A stretch of DNA of 64,000 nt from Sterolibacterium sp964500605 (GTDB taxonomy: Bacteria > Pseudomonadota > Gammaproteobacteria > Burkholderiales > Rhodocyclaceae), in contig CAZCOS010000001.1 in NCBI GenBank assembly GCA_964500605.1, positions 1 to 64,000 on the forward strand. Direction: 5' to 3'. The notes under the pieces are model-generated. The model was not told where the DNA came from. It saw only the letters and a program-made list of their open reading frames with translations, and searched no databases. The first letter of the stretch is position 1, and the number at the start of each line of letters is the position of its first letter. Of this stretch, positions 15,688 to 24,333 are shown one piece after another. The position numbers and the translations under genes were made by a program.

Positions 15688-16365
15688 ATGAAACGCCGTA
15701 TGCTGATGCTGGCTGCCGCCGCCATGACCTTCGCATCCTTGGCCACCCAGGCCGCGGAACCCGCCGCCACCACTAAGGCCAAAGCCGATCCTGGAAAGGG
15801 GAAGGCCGTTGTTGAAGCCGTCTGTGGCGCGTGTCACGGCGCGGATGGCAATAGCGTCATTTCCGTTAATCCCAAGCTGGCCGGACAACATCCCGAATAT
15901 CTGCTCAAGCAGATGAAAGACTTCAAGATGGCTGACGGAAAAACGCCGGCACGGGTGAATGCAGTCATGAACGGCATGATTGCCGCATACGATGAGGCCC
16001 AGATGCGCGACATCGCAGCTTATCTGGCCGTCCAGAAACAAAAACCCGAAGAAGCCAAAAATCGCGACACCATCGAATTCGGCCAGCGTATTTACCGTGC
16101 CGGTGACGCCAGCAAGGGGCTTCCAGCCTGCATCGGTTGCCATGGCCCGACCGGATCGGGCATGCCTGCTCAGTTCCCCCGCATTGCCGGTCAGCATCCT
16201 GACTACCTCGAAGCCCAGCTGAAGGGCTTCCGCACTGGCGCGGAAGATGCCTCGGCCGAAGGCGCGCGTGCCAACGATCCGAACAAGATGATGCGCATGG
16301 TGGCCATCAAGATGACGGATCGTGAAATCAAGGCCGTTGCAGATTATCTCGCCGGCCTACGTTGA
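15688..16365 (+). CDS. Cytochrome c4, dihaem periplasmic electron carrier
   Basis: A 225-residue exported dihaem cytochrome that delivers electrons to terminal oxidases. It begins with a signal peptide (cleavage probably after TQA, about residue 22) and has two CXXCH haem sites, C46-H50 (CGACH) and C148-H152 (CIGCH). These sit in two similar class I cytochrome domains of about 90 residues, each followed by candidate axial methionines (NAVMNGM and KMMRMVAIKM). The ATG at 15688 has GAGGA 11 bases upstream. Maturation would need the Ccm system, part of which (ccmI, ccmH) lies at the right end of the window. A terminator follows. Confidence 0.95.
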   Translation: MKRRMLMLAAAAMTFASLATQAAEPAATTKAKADPGKGKAVVEAVCGACHGADGNSVISVNPKLAGQHPEYLLKQMKDFKMADGKTPARVNAVMNGMIAAYDEAQMRDIAAYLAVQKQKPEEAKNRDTIEFGQRIYRAGDASKGLPACIGCHGPTGSGMPAQFPRIAGQHPDYLEAQLKGFRTGAEDASAEGARANDPNKMMRMVAIKMTDREIKAVADYLAGLR

Positions 16366-16412
16366 TTTTCTTCTGCTGGAACCGGTTTTCCGGTTTCAGT
16401 GCCCGGAGTCCT

Positions 16413-16440
16413 AAAAAGGTGGCCTTGCGCCACCTTTTTT
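16413..16440. terminator. Bidirectional intrinsic terminator
   Basis: AAAAAGGTGGC pairs with GCCACCTTTTT around a five-base loop (CTTGC), giving an A-run on one side and a T-run on the other. It ends the rightward cytochrome c4 gene and the leftward bioB-bioC transcript, whose last stop codon is three bases away. Confidence 0.85.
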
Positions 16441-16442
16441 GT

Positions 16443-16619
16443 TCAACCTTCTTTCTCTTCTTTCCTCAAGCTCCGGGATAGCTCTTTTCGAAAGAGCTGA
16501 TCCTGCCGTGCCCGCCCGGCATGTTTATCTTTCCGCTGATGCACACCCGCCTTCTTCTGTTGCGCGGGGGCAACCAGCGGATTCCGGGGTTTCAGTCGAT
16601 GGGGGCGTGCCCGTTTCAT
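16443..16619 (-). CDS. Small basic protein translationally coupled to bioC
   Basis: A 58-residue, very basic protein (MKRARPHRLKPRNPLV... to ...LRKEEKEG) with no cysteine, membrane segment or signal peptide. Its ATG overlaps the bioC stop in an ATGA arrangement (16616-16619), and its own stop abuts the bidirectional terminator, so it is the last cistron of the bioB-bioC operon. The RNPLVAP...KKAGVHQRKDKH pattern reminds me of short conserved hypothetical proteins in Proteobacteria, but I cannot name a family. The charge suggests nucleic-acid or ribosome contact. A larger frame upstream in the same reading frame overlaps bioC and is not proposed. Confidence 0.6.
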   Translation of the reverse strand: MKRARPHRLKPRNPLVAPAQQKKAGVHQRKDKHAGRARQDQLFRKELSRSLRKEEKEG

Positions 16620-17449
16620 CGTGTTCCACGCCGGGGTTCGATACGGATGATGGCGTGTCCCTCTTCGGTCAGACGCGGGGCAGGTTTCCAAGCGTGACCA
16701 TAAACGATTTCGTAACGGATCGGCATGGCTTGCTCCGGATGGCGTCTGGAGCAAGCCGCCATTACTTTTCGCCACGCACGCCAGGGCAGATGCCCCAACA
16801 GGGCATCGCGTACCCCAAGGTGACGCTGATCACGCAGGAAGCAACGAGGCCCGGAATAACTGATCGTCAACATCTCCATATCCATCACCGGGTCGGCAAA
16901 GCCCGCTGCCACCAACATGTCGCCGATGTCGTGCATGTCATGAAATGAACGAAGCGGTGGAGATAGACCACATTCAACACAAGCTTCACGCAATTCTTTC
17001 AGGGTATCCGGACCAAACAGGGCGAACATCAGTAGCCCATCCGTCGCCAAGACCCGATACATTTCCCTGAAAGCGGGCAAGGGATCATCCAGCCAGTGCA
17101 GCATCTGGTTAGACCAGATGAAATCCAGACTGCCCGTGGTCAGCGGTAGGGCGCGGACATCGGCATTAAGCAAACGGGGGCCACGCCGGGCCAGTCTTTG
17201 AAGCAGCGAGGGCTGGCCCCGTACCTGTTGCAACATTTCACGAGAAAGGTCCACGGCCAGCGGCAAGGCTGACGGATAGCGGCGCATCATCTCACGGATA
17301 CCGTCCCCCGTGGCGCAGCCGATATCGGCCAGCCGGGCCGGATCGAGCTTGATGTAATCTAGCCTTGCGGCCATGCGCAGCCCTGTCTCGCGAGCCAGCA
17401 CCGCGGCTTCATCGTAGCGGGATGCAGCACGCGAGAAAGAGGATTTCAT
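16616..17449 (-). CDS. bioC: Malonyl-ACP O-methyltransferase BioC
   Basis: Methylates malonyl-ACP to disguise it as a fatty acid primer, the first step of pimelate formation for biotin. The 277-residue class I SAM methyltransferase begins with the typical FSRAASRYDEAAVLARE and has the SAM-binding motif LADIGCATGDG near residue 40, followed by AVDLSREML and FIWSNQMLHWLDD. It starts three bases after the bioB stop on the same strand and overlaps the following small basic ORF by four bases. No bioF, bioA, bioD or bioH is present in the window. Confidence 0.95.
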   Translation of the reverse strand: MKSSFSRAASRYDEAAVLARETGLRMAARLDYIKLDPARLADIGCATGDGIREMMRRYPSALPLAVDLSREMLQQVRGQPSLLQRLARRGPRLLNADVRALPLTTGSLDFIWSNQMLHWLDDPLPAFREMYRVLATDGLLMFALFGPDTLKELREACVECGLSPPLRSFHDMHDIGDMLVAAGFADPVMDMEMLTISYSGPRCFLRDQRHLGVRDALLGHLPWRAWRKVMAACSRRHPEQAMPIRYEIVYGHAWKPAPRLTEEGHAIIRIEPRRGTR

Positions 17450-17452
17450 GTG

Positions 17453-18490
17453 TCAAATTGCCCGAAGACCCAACCTTTCAAAGAGGGCTTCGTCGCGTGA
17501 AGCCTCCGGATTGTCCGCCGTCAGCAGCTTGTCGCCGTAAAAAATCGAGTTGGCCCCGGCCATGAAACAAAGAGCCTGTAATTCATCCGACATTTCCTGA
17601 CGGCCGGCCGAAAGGCGAACGAAACTCTTCGGCATGGTGATGCGGGCACAGGCAATGGTTCGGACAAATTCGAAGGGATCGAGTGGTTCAGCTCCGGCCA
17701 GCGGCGTACCCGGCATGGGAACGAGGTTGTTGATTGGGACGGAATCCGGCGGAGGGTTCATATTGGCCAGCTGAACGAGCAGATCGGCCCGACCGCGCCG
17801 GGTTTCTCCCATGCCGACGATTCCGCCACTACAAACCTTGATCCCGGCACGACGCACCTTATCCAGTGTTTCAAATCGATCCGAAAGGGTGTGCGTCGAA
17901 ATCACCTTGATGTAATGTTCAGCCGAGGTATCAAGATTATGGTTGTAGTAATCCAGCCCGGCCTCACGCAATTCTTCGGCCTGCCCCTCCTGCAACATGC
18001 CCAGCGTTGCACAGGTTTCCATGTCCAGGCTTTTAACAGCGCGAATCATGTTCTTGACGGCTTCGATGTCTTTCTTCTTCGGCCCACGCCAAGCCGCGCC
18101 CATGCAGAAACGGGTCGCTCCTTTTTCCTTGGCTGCACGAGCCGCTACCAGCACTTCTTCGATCGGAAGCAAGGCTTCACGTTCCACTTCGGTTTTGTGG
18201 CGAGCCGATTGCGAACAGTAGCCACAATCTTCCGAACATCCTCCGGTTTTGATGGACAGGAGGGTAGAACGCTGAACACTATTTGCTTCGAAATGCGCCC
18301 TGTGAACCTGTTGCGCCCGAAACATCAGATCATTGAACGGCAGGCCAAAAAGGGCTTCGACTTCGGCGCGTGTCCAGATTTTCCTGTCTTGACCGGTCTC
18401 TTCCGTTAAAAAAGAAGGGGACGAGGAATGGGTCTGAGCCTGAGCATGAACCTGATTCTTGGCTTGGGCCAGCGTGGATTGAACAGTCAT
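17453..18490 (-). CDS. bioB: Biotin synthase
   Basis: A radical SAM enzyme that inserts sulfur into dethiobiotin. The 345-residue product has the [4Fe-4S] motif C85-X3-C89-X2-C92 (CSEDCGYCSQ), further BioB landmarks such as YYNHNLDTS and VCSGGIVGMGE, and the end-domain LTADNPE. The start MTVQST at 18490 is chosen because the region upstream is out of character for the family. There is a roughly 35-residue N-terminal extension before the core. The gene is divergent from comF and heads the bioB-bioC-small ORF operon. I saw no BirA-type operator in the 152-bp upstream gap. Confidence 0.96.
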   Translation of the reverse strand: MTVQSTLAQAKNQVHAQAQTHSSSPSFLTEETGQDRKIWTRAEVEALFGLPFNDLMFRAQQVHRAHFEANSVQRSTLLSIKTGGCSEDCGYCSQSARHKTEVEREALLPIEEVLVAARAAKEKGATRFCMGAAWRGPKKKDIEAVKNMIRAVKSLDMETCATLGMLQEGQAEELREAGLDYYNHNLDTSAEHYIKVISTHTLSDRFETLDKVRRAGIKVCSGGIVGMGETRRGRADLLVQLANMNPPPDSVPINNLVPMPGTPLAGAEPLDPFEFVRTIACARITMPKSFVRLSAGRQEMSDELQALCFMAGANSIFYGDKLLTADNPEASRDEALFERLGLRAI

Positions 18491-18642
18491 ATCGGTCACG
18501 ATCTGCGAGAATGAAGGACGGTAAAAGAGAAGGGCGGGAAAAAAGCGGGGACAAAGAAACCCCACGTTTGATTCCAGAACAAAGGGTGATTCGCGTAAAT
18601 GGGGACAGTTGCTGACGTCGCCCAACAAGGAAGAAGGCACAG

Positions 18643-19395
18643 ATGGCCATTTTATCCCACTTCAGCACAGCCCCGGGCTTACGACCCCGCCTGAAAATCC
18701 TGTTTTCACACGGCCTGAATTTCCTTGAACAACTTGCCTTTCCGCAGGATTGTCATTTGTGCGGCGCGGCTTCTGAAGACGCTTTGCTGTGCCCAGCCTG
18801 CCGGAAAAATCTTCCCAGACTATCCACTACGACCTGTCCGGTTTGCGCCCACCCCGTCCCCGTCGCTTCAGTTTGCGGAAGCTGTCTGGCCAAACCGCCT
18901 TGGTTTGAAGCAACCTTCTGCCGCTTTCGTTATACCTTCCCCATGAACCACCTGATTCAGGACTTGAAATATCGTCACCGACTTTCCTTGGTCAGGGGGC
19001 TTTCTGAACTGATGCTGGAAGACTCGGATCTCCTGCCCCAGGCTGACCTGATCCTGCCCATCCCTCTCTCTCCCCAGCGACTGGCGCAACGTGGATTCAA
19101 CCAGTCGATGGAAATCGCGAAACAGCTGTCCAAGGCACGAGATATTCCATTAGCCGTGAGCGGCTATGGACGCAACCTGCATACTGTTCCACAAGCCAGC
19201 TTGCCCTGGAAGGAGCGGCATGCCAACATTCGCGGAGTCTTCGAATGCGCGCTGGACCTTTCGGACAAACACATCCTCGTCATCGACGACGTCATGACGA
19301 CCGGTGCCAGCCTCAACGAATTCGCCCGAACCCTGAAAAAACATGGTGCGAAGCGGGTGAGCAACGCCGTGCTGGCGCGTGCCTACCGGGACTAG
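18643..19395 (+). CDS. comF: ComF family protein (phosphoribosyltransferase fold)
   Basis: A cytosolic protein tied to natural transformation, also called GntX in some species. The 250-residue product begins with a four-pair cysteine region (CHLC, CPAC, CPVC, CGSC, about 36-88) that probably binds zinc, and ends with a PRTase domain containing the PRPP-binding motif VIDDVMTTGASL and the RGFNQSMEIAKQL segment. The start ATG 18643 has GGAAGAAGG just upstream. It is divergent from bioB. The 160 bp after it, up to the convergent mshN-like gene, hold nothing recognisable. Confidence 0.93.
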   Translation: MAILSHFSTAPGLRPRLKILFSHGLNFLEQLAFPQDCHLCGAASEDALLCPACRKNLPRLSTTTCPVCAHPVPVASVCGSCLAKPPWFEATFCRFRYTFPMNHLIQDLKYRHRLSLVRGLSELMLEDSDLLPQADLILPIPLSPQRLAQRGFNQSMEIAKQLSKARDIPLAVSGYGRNLHTVPQASLPWKERHANIRGVFECALDLSDKHILVIDDVMTTGASLNEFARTLKKHGAKRVSNAVLARAYRD

Positions 19396-19555
19396 GCAGG
19401 ACTAAAGAAATTCGAAGCAGCAAACGCTTTGGCAGGAGCGTTCACAAAAGCTCCAACGATAAGGTGAACCGTTTCAGCTTCATTCTTTCCAGAGCTTCGC
19501 AGCCCGTGTGTTTTATGCTGTGACGCTTTGCTTCAGAACTATAGCGGGTTAAAAC

Positions 19556-20875
19556 TCAGCGCAGTTTTTTTTCGATCGCCTCAACCATCGAAGGACTCAG
19601 CCCCCCAAGCCCCAATGCACGACGGTAAATTTCCTTGGCCTCTGCATCCTGACCATCTTCTTCCAGGGCCGTTCCCAGTGCGTACCACCAACGCCCTTCA
19701 CGAGGACGCAGCTTGAGTGCGGCTCGATACCGTTCAACCGCTTCATGAGGTTTTTTTAGGTTTTGCAACAAAACACCGGTAAAGCCTTGGTAATCCGCAT
19801 GGCGTCCGGCGGCTGCTTCATGTTTCTGCAGGGTTTCCAGTGCCTGTTCAGGCTGGCCTCGTTCGACCTGAATACGAGCCAGACCCATGACCCAGGCGGT
19901 TTGTTCGGGTGCTAGTGCCAGACCCTCTCTAAACTGCGCTTGTGCGGCTTCCCAATCCCGCTGTTCGATGTACAGACCAAGCAGAGCCTGCCGAGCATCG
20001 AGGTGTTTCGGGTTTTCTCGTAAAGCCGTATTCAGCAGATCGACCGCATCCTTGACGCGCCCTTGCTTGATAGCATCCAGCCCGTTCCAATAAGAAGAGG
20101 CACCAGGCTCCTGACGTTCTATTTTCTCAATGCGCGGGCTATTCGCTTCAGCCGTTTTCGTGGTTACCCCGGGTCTGACAGCGATTTCCGTTCCGGGCAG
20201 CCTGGCGGGAAGACGGGGTAAGTCTGACGAATCGCCGCCCACTGAGGATGCGATCCCTTGCACCGCTCCCCCTGAACGGACAGCACGCACATTGAAGGTT
20301 AGCAATTCGTCCAGTTTGAGCTGAATCGCATGGTTTGAATCCGAAGAAACACGGCGGGTCGTATCGCTTGCGCGATGTACAGTAGTCGGCGGCAGCACTG
20401 GAGCGCGTGCTATATCTTGCAGCACAGTCGGAGAAGGCGAGGCTGGCGAGGCTGCAATGGAAGCGTTGGGGGCGGCGGTTGCAATAGCGGTGTGGGAAGA
20501 AGACACAGGCTGTAAAACGGATTCCGAAGCCGATGCAGCTGCAGTTTCCACGGCGTGATCCTGCAGCGGGGCGGTTTCCTGAACAACAAGACGGCTTTCA
20601 GGAAGAGAGACTGTACTTGATTCTGTAACCGGCTTTTGCACACCGGACTTGGTGAGAAACCAAGTGGCCAGCCCCAGAACGGCCAAGCCTGCGACCAGGC
20701 TTACGCCCATCAGATTTTTTCTGGCATGCGAACCTATGTGTACAGGCGTAGGCGTAGCGGCTTTGTCCGTCAGGGTGGGCAAGGCGGCCAGTGTGGCTGT
20801 ATCTCTTTCTGATTCCGCCGCAGCCTCTGATTTTCGAGCGTCGAGGTCGCGCAACATCTGATTGATTAAGCTCAT
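19556..20875 (-). CDS. mshN: MSHA biogenesis protein MshN-like (TPR)
   Basis: A 439-residue inner-membrane protein of the MSHA-type pilus system. The N-terminus MSLINQMLRDLDARK is diagnostic for the family. A single membrane segment (about 54-73) follows. Residues about 75-270 are a low-complexity Ser/Ala/Pro/Thr region, and the C-terminal 170 residues are tetratricopeptide repeats (for example YWNGLDAIKQGRVKDAVDLL). It is the last gene of the leftward msh block, 20 bp after mshM. The TPR domain probably contacts other assembly proteins in the periplasm. Confidence 0.85.
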   Translation of the reverse strand: MSLINQMLRDLDARKSEAAAESERDTATLAALPTLTDKAATPTPVHIGSHARKNLMGVSLVAGLAVLGLATWFLTKSGVQKPVTESSTVSLPESRLVVQETAPLQDHAVETAAASASESVLQPVSSSHTAIATAAPNASIAASPASPSPTVLQDIARAPVLPPTTVHRASDTTRRVSSDSNHAIQLKLDELLTFNVRAVRSGGAVQGIASSVGGDSSDLPRLPARLPGTEIAVRPGVTTKTAEANSPRIEKIERQEPGASSYWNGLDAIKQGRVKDAVDLLNTALRENPKHLDARQALLGLYIEQRDWEAAQAQFREGLALAPEQTAWVMGLARIQVERGQPEQALETLQKHEAAAGRHADYQGFTGVLLQNLKKPHEAVERYRAALKLRPREGRWWYALGTALEEDGQDAEAKEIYRRALGLGGLSPSMVEAIEKKLR

Positions 20876-20895
20876 CGTCCAGCCCTGAATCCGGA

Positions 20896-21732
20896 TTAGC
20901 CGAACAGAAAACGCATGGGAGCCTTGACCCCCTCGGTATCACGGGCCGCCGCCCGAACATGACGAGGGCCAATACTCGTTTTCCCTTCACCAAAAGCTGC
21001 CAGTAAGGATTTATTGGCCAGAATATTCACCAGACGCGGAATGCCTCGCGAATAACGAAACAGGTCTCGTGCGGCCTGACGGGTGAAAAGCGGTGCACCT
21101 TGATGCCCCGCTGTTTTCAGGCGATGGTCGAGATAACGCTCGAATTCAGCTTCACGCAATCCGGAAAGATGGTAATGAAAAGCGATGCGCTGAAGAAGTT
21201 GGCGAACGGAAGGATTGGCCAGATTCTGATCCAGCTCGGGCTGACCAAATAAAACAAGGTGGATCAACTTGTGTTTTTCAGTTTCCAGATTGGAAAGAAG
21301 GCGCAAGGCTTCAAGGCTTTCCAAGGGAGCGGATTGGGCCTCATCGACACAGCAAACGACAATCCGGCCTGCCTTGGAAAGATCAAGCAAACGTCGGTTG
21401 ATGTGTTTAATCAGGTGAAACTGAGATTCCCCCGGATCTAAGGTCAGCCCAAGTTCTTCTGCAACCGCAAGTAAAAGCGGCATGGGCCCGATGGAGGGGT
21501 TAGGCAGATAAAGCGTGAAATAATTTTCGTCCAGAGAAGACAGAAACCGACGACACAACAGCGTTTTGCCCGTTCCGACCTCACCCGTGATCTTGATAAA
21601 ACCTTCGCCGCTGGACAAGCCGATCAGGAGGGTATTGAGTGCCTCCTGATGAGCCACCGCCGAGTAAATGTAACTGGTATCGGGCGTGATCCCAAAGGGA
21701 CGCTCGGTCAGGCCGAAATGCGCAAGATACAA
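20896..21732 (-). CDS. mshM: MSHA biogenesis ATPase MshM (ExeA-like AAA)
   Basis: An AAA+/ExeA-type ATPase of about 278 residues. The Walker A motif is GEVGTGKT, Walker B is VVCCVDEAQ, and the C-terminal SRGIPRLVNILANKSLLAAF is typical of ExeA/GspA-like proteins. The N-terminus YLAHFGLTERPFGITPDT matches MshM. No ATG fits. I chose TTG 21732 because GAGG sits 8 bases upstream; another TTG at 21750 would add six residues. It lies just downstream of the mshL stop. The likely role is energising the placement or opening of the secretin through peptidoglycan. Confidence 0.88.
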   Translation of the reverse strand: MYLAHFGLTERPFGITPDTSYIYSAVAHQEALNTLLIGLSSGEGFIKITGEVGTGKTLLCRRFLSSLDENYFTLYLPNPSIGPMPLLLAVAEELGLTLDPGESQFHLIKHINRRLLDLSKAGRIVVCCVDEAQSAPLESLEALRLLSNLETEKHKLIHLVLFGQPELDQNLANPSVRQLLQRIAFHYHLSGLREAEFERYLDHRLKTAGHQGAPLFTRQAARDLFRYSRGIPRLVNILANKSLLAAFGEGKTSIGPRHVRAAARDTEGVKAPMRFLFG

Positions 21733-21756
21733 AGGGAGTACCTCACGCAATCATCA

Positions 21757-23640
21757 TCAACGCCCCTCCAGCGGGAATGCCGGAGTCGTCGGTTTCCAGG
21801 CAGGCGAGAGCTCGCGGACATCGTATTCCTGAACACGCTTGGCCACGTGCTGCAAATCTTCCTGCCAGGGTTTATCGCCATTGATGATCGTCGGTTTGAT
21901 CAAAATGACCATTTCGGTTTTGCTGGAGGCACTGTTGCGCTGACCGAAAAGGAAGCCCAGCGGCCACTCGCCCATGCCCGGAAGCTGGGAGCGATCCTGC
22001 ATTTGTTGCTGCCTCATCAAGCCCCCAATGGCGACGATATTGCCATCCTGGACACGAACGATGCTATCGGACTCATTGATGCTAATCGAGGGCAGGGGCA
22101 GCTTGAAAACGCCACCATTCGCGCCAAGATCAATACTTTTCTGCACCTCAGCCACTTCACTCACTGCGGGGTGAACATGGAGGATGATGTTGCCCTCTTC
22201 GTCGATTTGGGGAGTCACATCCAGCGAAATCCCCGAGAAGAAGGGTTTGAGATCAATGGTTGGAGCGGTACTGGCCACATTGGATGTCCCAGCGGTCCCG
22301 CCCGAGACATTGACCACATACATATCGTCCGTTCCAACCTTAAGAATGGCTTTCTGATTGTTCAACGTGGCGATGCGTGGGCTGGAAAGAACAGTCACAT
22401 CTCCTTGCGTTTCGAGGAAGGACAACAAAGCGGAGAAATTAGCTGTTTGCAAGGCCAAACCAATGAAACCATCCTTCATCGAAGCAGTTTCCGATTTGCC
22501 AAACTTACCCGGCGTAATCTGCAGACCCGCGCCGGAGGTAATCGCCCCCGTGGTATTCAAGGCAGCATTGGGACCCATCACGCCAAACATACTGCGTCCG
22601 TTGCTGACGCTGTTGAAAACGGACCAGTTGATTCCAGACTGCGCGCTATTGTTGAGCGTGACGGCCACGATCTTGGCTTCCAGCATGACCTGTCGCTCCA
22701 CCACGAGCTGGGTGGCCTTGAGATAAGTATCCACATTACGCAACTCGGCGGGCAAGGCGCGAACGACCAGAACACCAGACATCGGGTTGACAATGACACT
22801 TCGTCCTTCTTCCTTGCCCACAATGGAAGTGAGTGCCGTATTCAGATCACGCCAGAAGTCCGCATCCGAACTGGTGCTGATTCGGCTGCTTTCTCCGGTG
22901 CGTCCTCCGGATGCGCCAGCGGCACCGGAGGAACCCGAAGTGGAGCTCGTCGACGAGCTGCTGCTGGAGGAGGATGTGGACGAACCTGAAGATGAACCGC
23001 CACCTACCGATGGTGCATTGGCCAATGCGGAGGAGGTAACACGCAAATCGCTGCTACCTTGACGCCGCCCCGCAAGATAATTGATCTGATACACGCGGGA
23101 TTGCAGGGTATTGGTCTGAATGAAAATCCGCGAGCCTTGAATCTTATATTCGTAACCATACAGCTCGCGAATCGTATCCAAGGCATCCTTGATCGTCACA
23201 TCTTTGAGCTTGACGGTGATCGTTCCACTGATATCCGGTGGAAGCAGCATGCTGTAACGTGTTCCTGTCACCAGTGCCATGAAAACCTGACTGGCGGGCG
23301 CACCGACAACCGATAGGTCGAAGCGTGCCTCTGCATCACTTTTTAGCTTGGGCTCTTCCACCTGTAAAGGGGGAAGCAAAGCAGCATCGATCGCCGGTTT
23401 TTCCGTTTTGCGCTCAGTTGCAGCCTGACCCAGCGTTTGGTTGACGCGATCTGTGGTTTCGCCATATTTCACCAATGGCAACCCGCAACCCGTCAGCAAA
23501 AAACCACTCAGACATCCCAAAGCAAACAGACGAGACACTGACGAAGTGCGGAATGTATCGGTCAATCCATTTTGGCCAGAAGCCTCCATTCGCAAGGCAT
23601 CCAGCAGATGAAAGGGGCGGGAAATAAAAAGTTCAGCCAT
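21757..23640 (-). CDS. mshL: MSHA pilus secretin MshL
   Basis: An outer-membrane secretin that forms the pilus exit channel. The 627-residue product carries a lipoprotein signal with lipobox LLTGC about 50 residues in, so the true start may be the ATG 17 codons downstream of 23640. A short secretin/TonB N-terminal domain follows (VFMALVTGTRYSMLLPPDIS), then N-domains, a Ser/Gly-rich stretch encoded at about 22903-23006, and the C-terminal secretin core with VLSSPRIATLNNQKA and PLPSISINESDSIVRVQDG. The low-complexity linker is a likely flexible or variable segment. It is the central gene of the msh block. Confidence 0.93.
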   Translation of the reverse strand: MAELFISRPFHLLDALRMEASGQNGLTDTFRTSSVSRLFALGCLSGFLLTGCGLPLVKYGETTDRVNQTLGQAATERKTEKPAIDAALLPPLQVEEPKLKSDAEARFDLSVVGAPASQVFMALVTGTRYSMLLPPDISGTITVKLKDVTIKDALDTIRELYGYEYKIQGSRIFIQTNTLQSRVYQINYLAGRRQGSSDLRVTSSALANAPSVGGGSSSGSSTSSSSSSSSTSSTSGSSGAAGASGGRTGESSRISTSSDADFWRDLNTALTSIVGKEEGRSVIVNPMSGVLVVRALPAELRNVDTYLKATQLVVERQVMLEAKIVAVTLNNSAQSGINWSVFNSVSNGRSMFGVMGPNAALNTTGAITSGAGLQITPGKFGKSETASMKDGFIGLALQTANFSALLSFLETQGDVTVLSSPRIATLNNQKAILKVGTDDMYVVNVSGGTAGTSNVASTAPTIDLKPFFSGISLDVTPQIDEEGNIILHVHPAVSEVAEVQKSIDLGANGGVFKLPLPSISINESDSIVRVQDGNIVAIGGLMRQQQMQDRSQLPGMGEWPLGFLFGQRNSASSKTEMVILIKPTIINGDKPWQEDLQHVAKRVQEYDVRELSPAWKPTTPAFPLEGR

Positions 23641-23646
23641 GACGGG

Positions 23647-24333
23647 TCACTTGTTCGAAGGTTGCGATGAGGTCTTCCTGATCTTCTTTGAGACCTTGTG
23701 CTTGGATGATTTTTTTACGACAGGGGGCAGAATGTTTTTTCGTTCGATGCCTGGCGTTAGACGAAAAACCTCTCGTCCGTTTTCCCCTTGCATGACGGCT
23801 TCAGTTTCGCTGACTTTGACAAGGCGAGCATCCCCCAGTTTTCCACCCAACTCAACACTTTCGCCATTAATAACGGCGACGGGCTTTCTGCCTTTGCGCA
23901 GAATCACAGTCTGCAAGCCATTCGCTGCGCCGGAATGAATATCCGACGAAGCAGTATCCTTGCTTTCTTCGACCGCCAAAGACGCAGGCGGACGTGTCGG
24001 GTCAGGCAGGGTGGCAGAGGAAGGGGGCGAGGCCGGTTTGCGGGGGCTGGAAGGCATGGAGGGTGCAGAAAGATTGGGAGAGGTGGCATTCCCTCCACCC
24101 ATCTCTGCTCCACTCAGACTCCCTGAGGGAGAGGCATCCTTGCCCCGTCCCTCTCCCGCTGTCACTTTCGCAGCAGCTGAAACAGAGACTTTTGCTTCCT
24201 CTGCGTGAAGGAGCGTAGGGGAACTTGTAAGACAAAGGCAAGCCAGGAACGAGACATATCGCCCCACGAATACAGCGGCCTTCCCGGCCGGGAAAGGCAG
24301 ATGCTCTGCCACGAATCTCAGACTGTCAGCCAT
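23647..24333 (-). CDS. mshK: MshK-like MSHA biogenesis protein
   Basis: A 228-residue protein with a hydrophobic segment near 23-42 that looks like a signal peptide ending in LLHAEE, a long Pro/Ser-rich middle, and a C-terminal domain matching MshK: DPTRPP, LQTVILRKGRKPVAVINGES, VELGGKLGDARLVKVSE. The tail is strongly basic (KKSSKHKVSKKIRK). MshK-like proteins are PilP-type periplasmic parts linking the inner-membrane complex to the secretin. The start overlaps the end of mshJ by 16 bases. It is longer than typical MshK (about 100-120 residues) owing to the middle region. Confidence 0.75.
   Translation of the reverse strand: MADSLRFVAEHLPFPAGKAAVFVGRYVSFLACLCLTSSPTLLHAEEAKVSVSAAAKVTAGEGRGKDASPSGSLSGAEMGGGNATSPNLSAPSMPSSPRKPASPPSSATLPDPTRPPASLAVEESKDTASSDIHSGAANGLQTVILRKGRKPVAVINGESVELGGKLGDARLVKVSETEAVMQGENGREVFRLTPGIERKNILPPVVKKSSKHKVSKKIRKTSSQPSNK

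Noticed and set aside
16620..16775. Longer version of the small basic protein overlapping bioC
   Set aside because: It would overlap bioC by about 160 bases, whereas the ATGA start gives a clean coupled arrangement.
18491..18642. BirA operator upstream of bioB
   Set aside because: No TTGTAAACC-type dyad with the expected spacing was found.
21649..22989. A 446-codon rightward frame opposite mshM/mshL
   Set aside because: It lies antisense to the secretin, whose domains are clear; the product has no recognisable motif and crosses two real genes.
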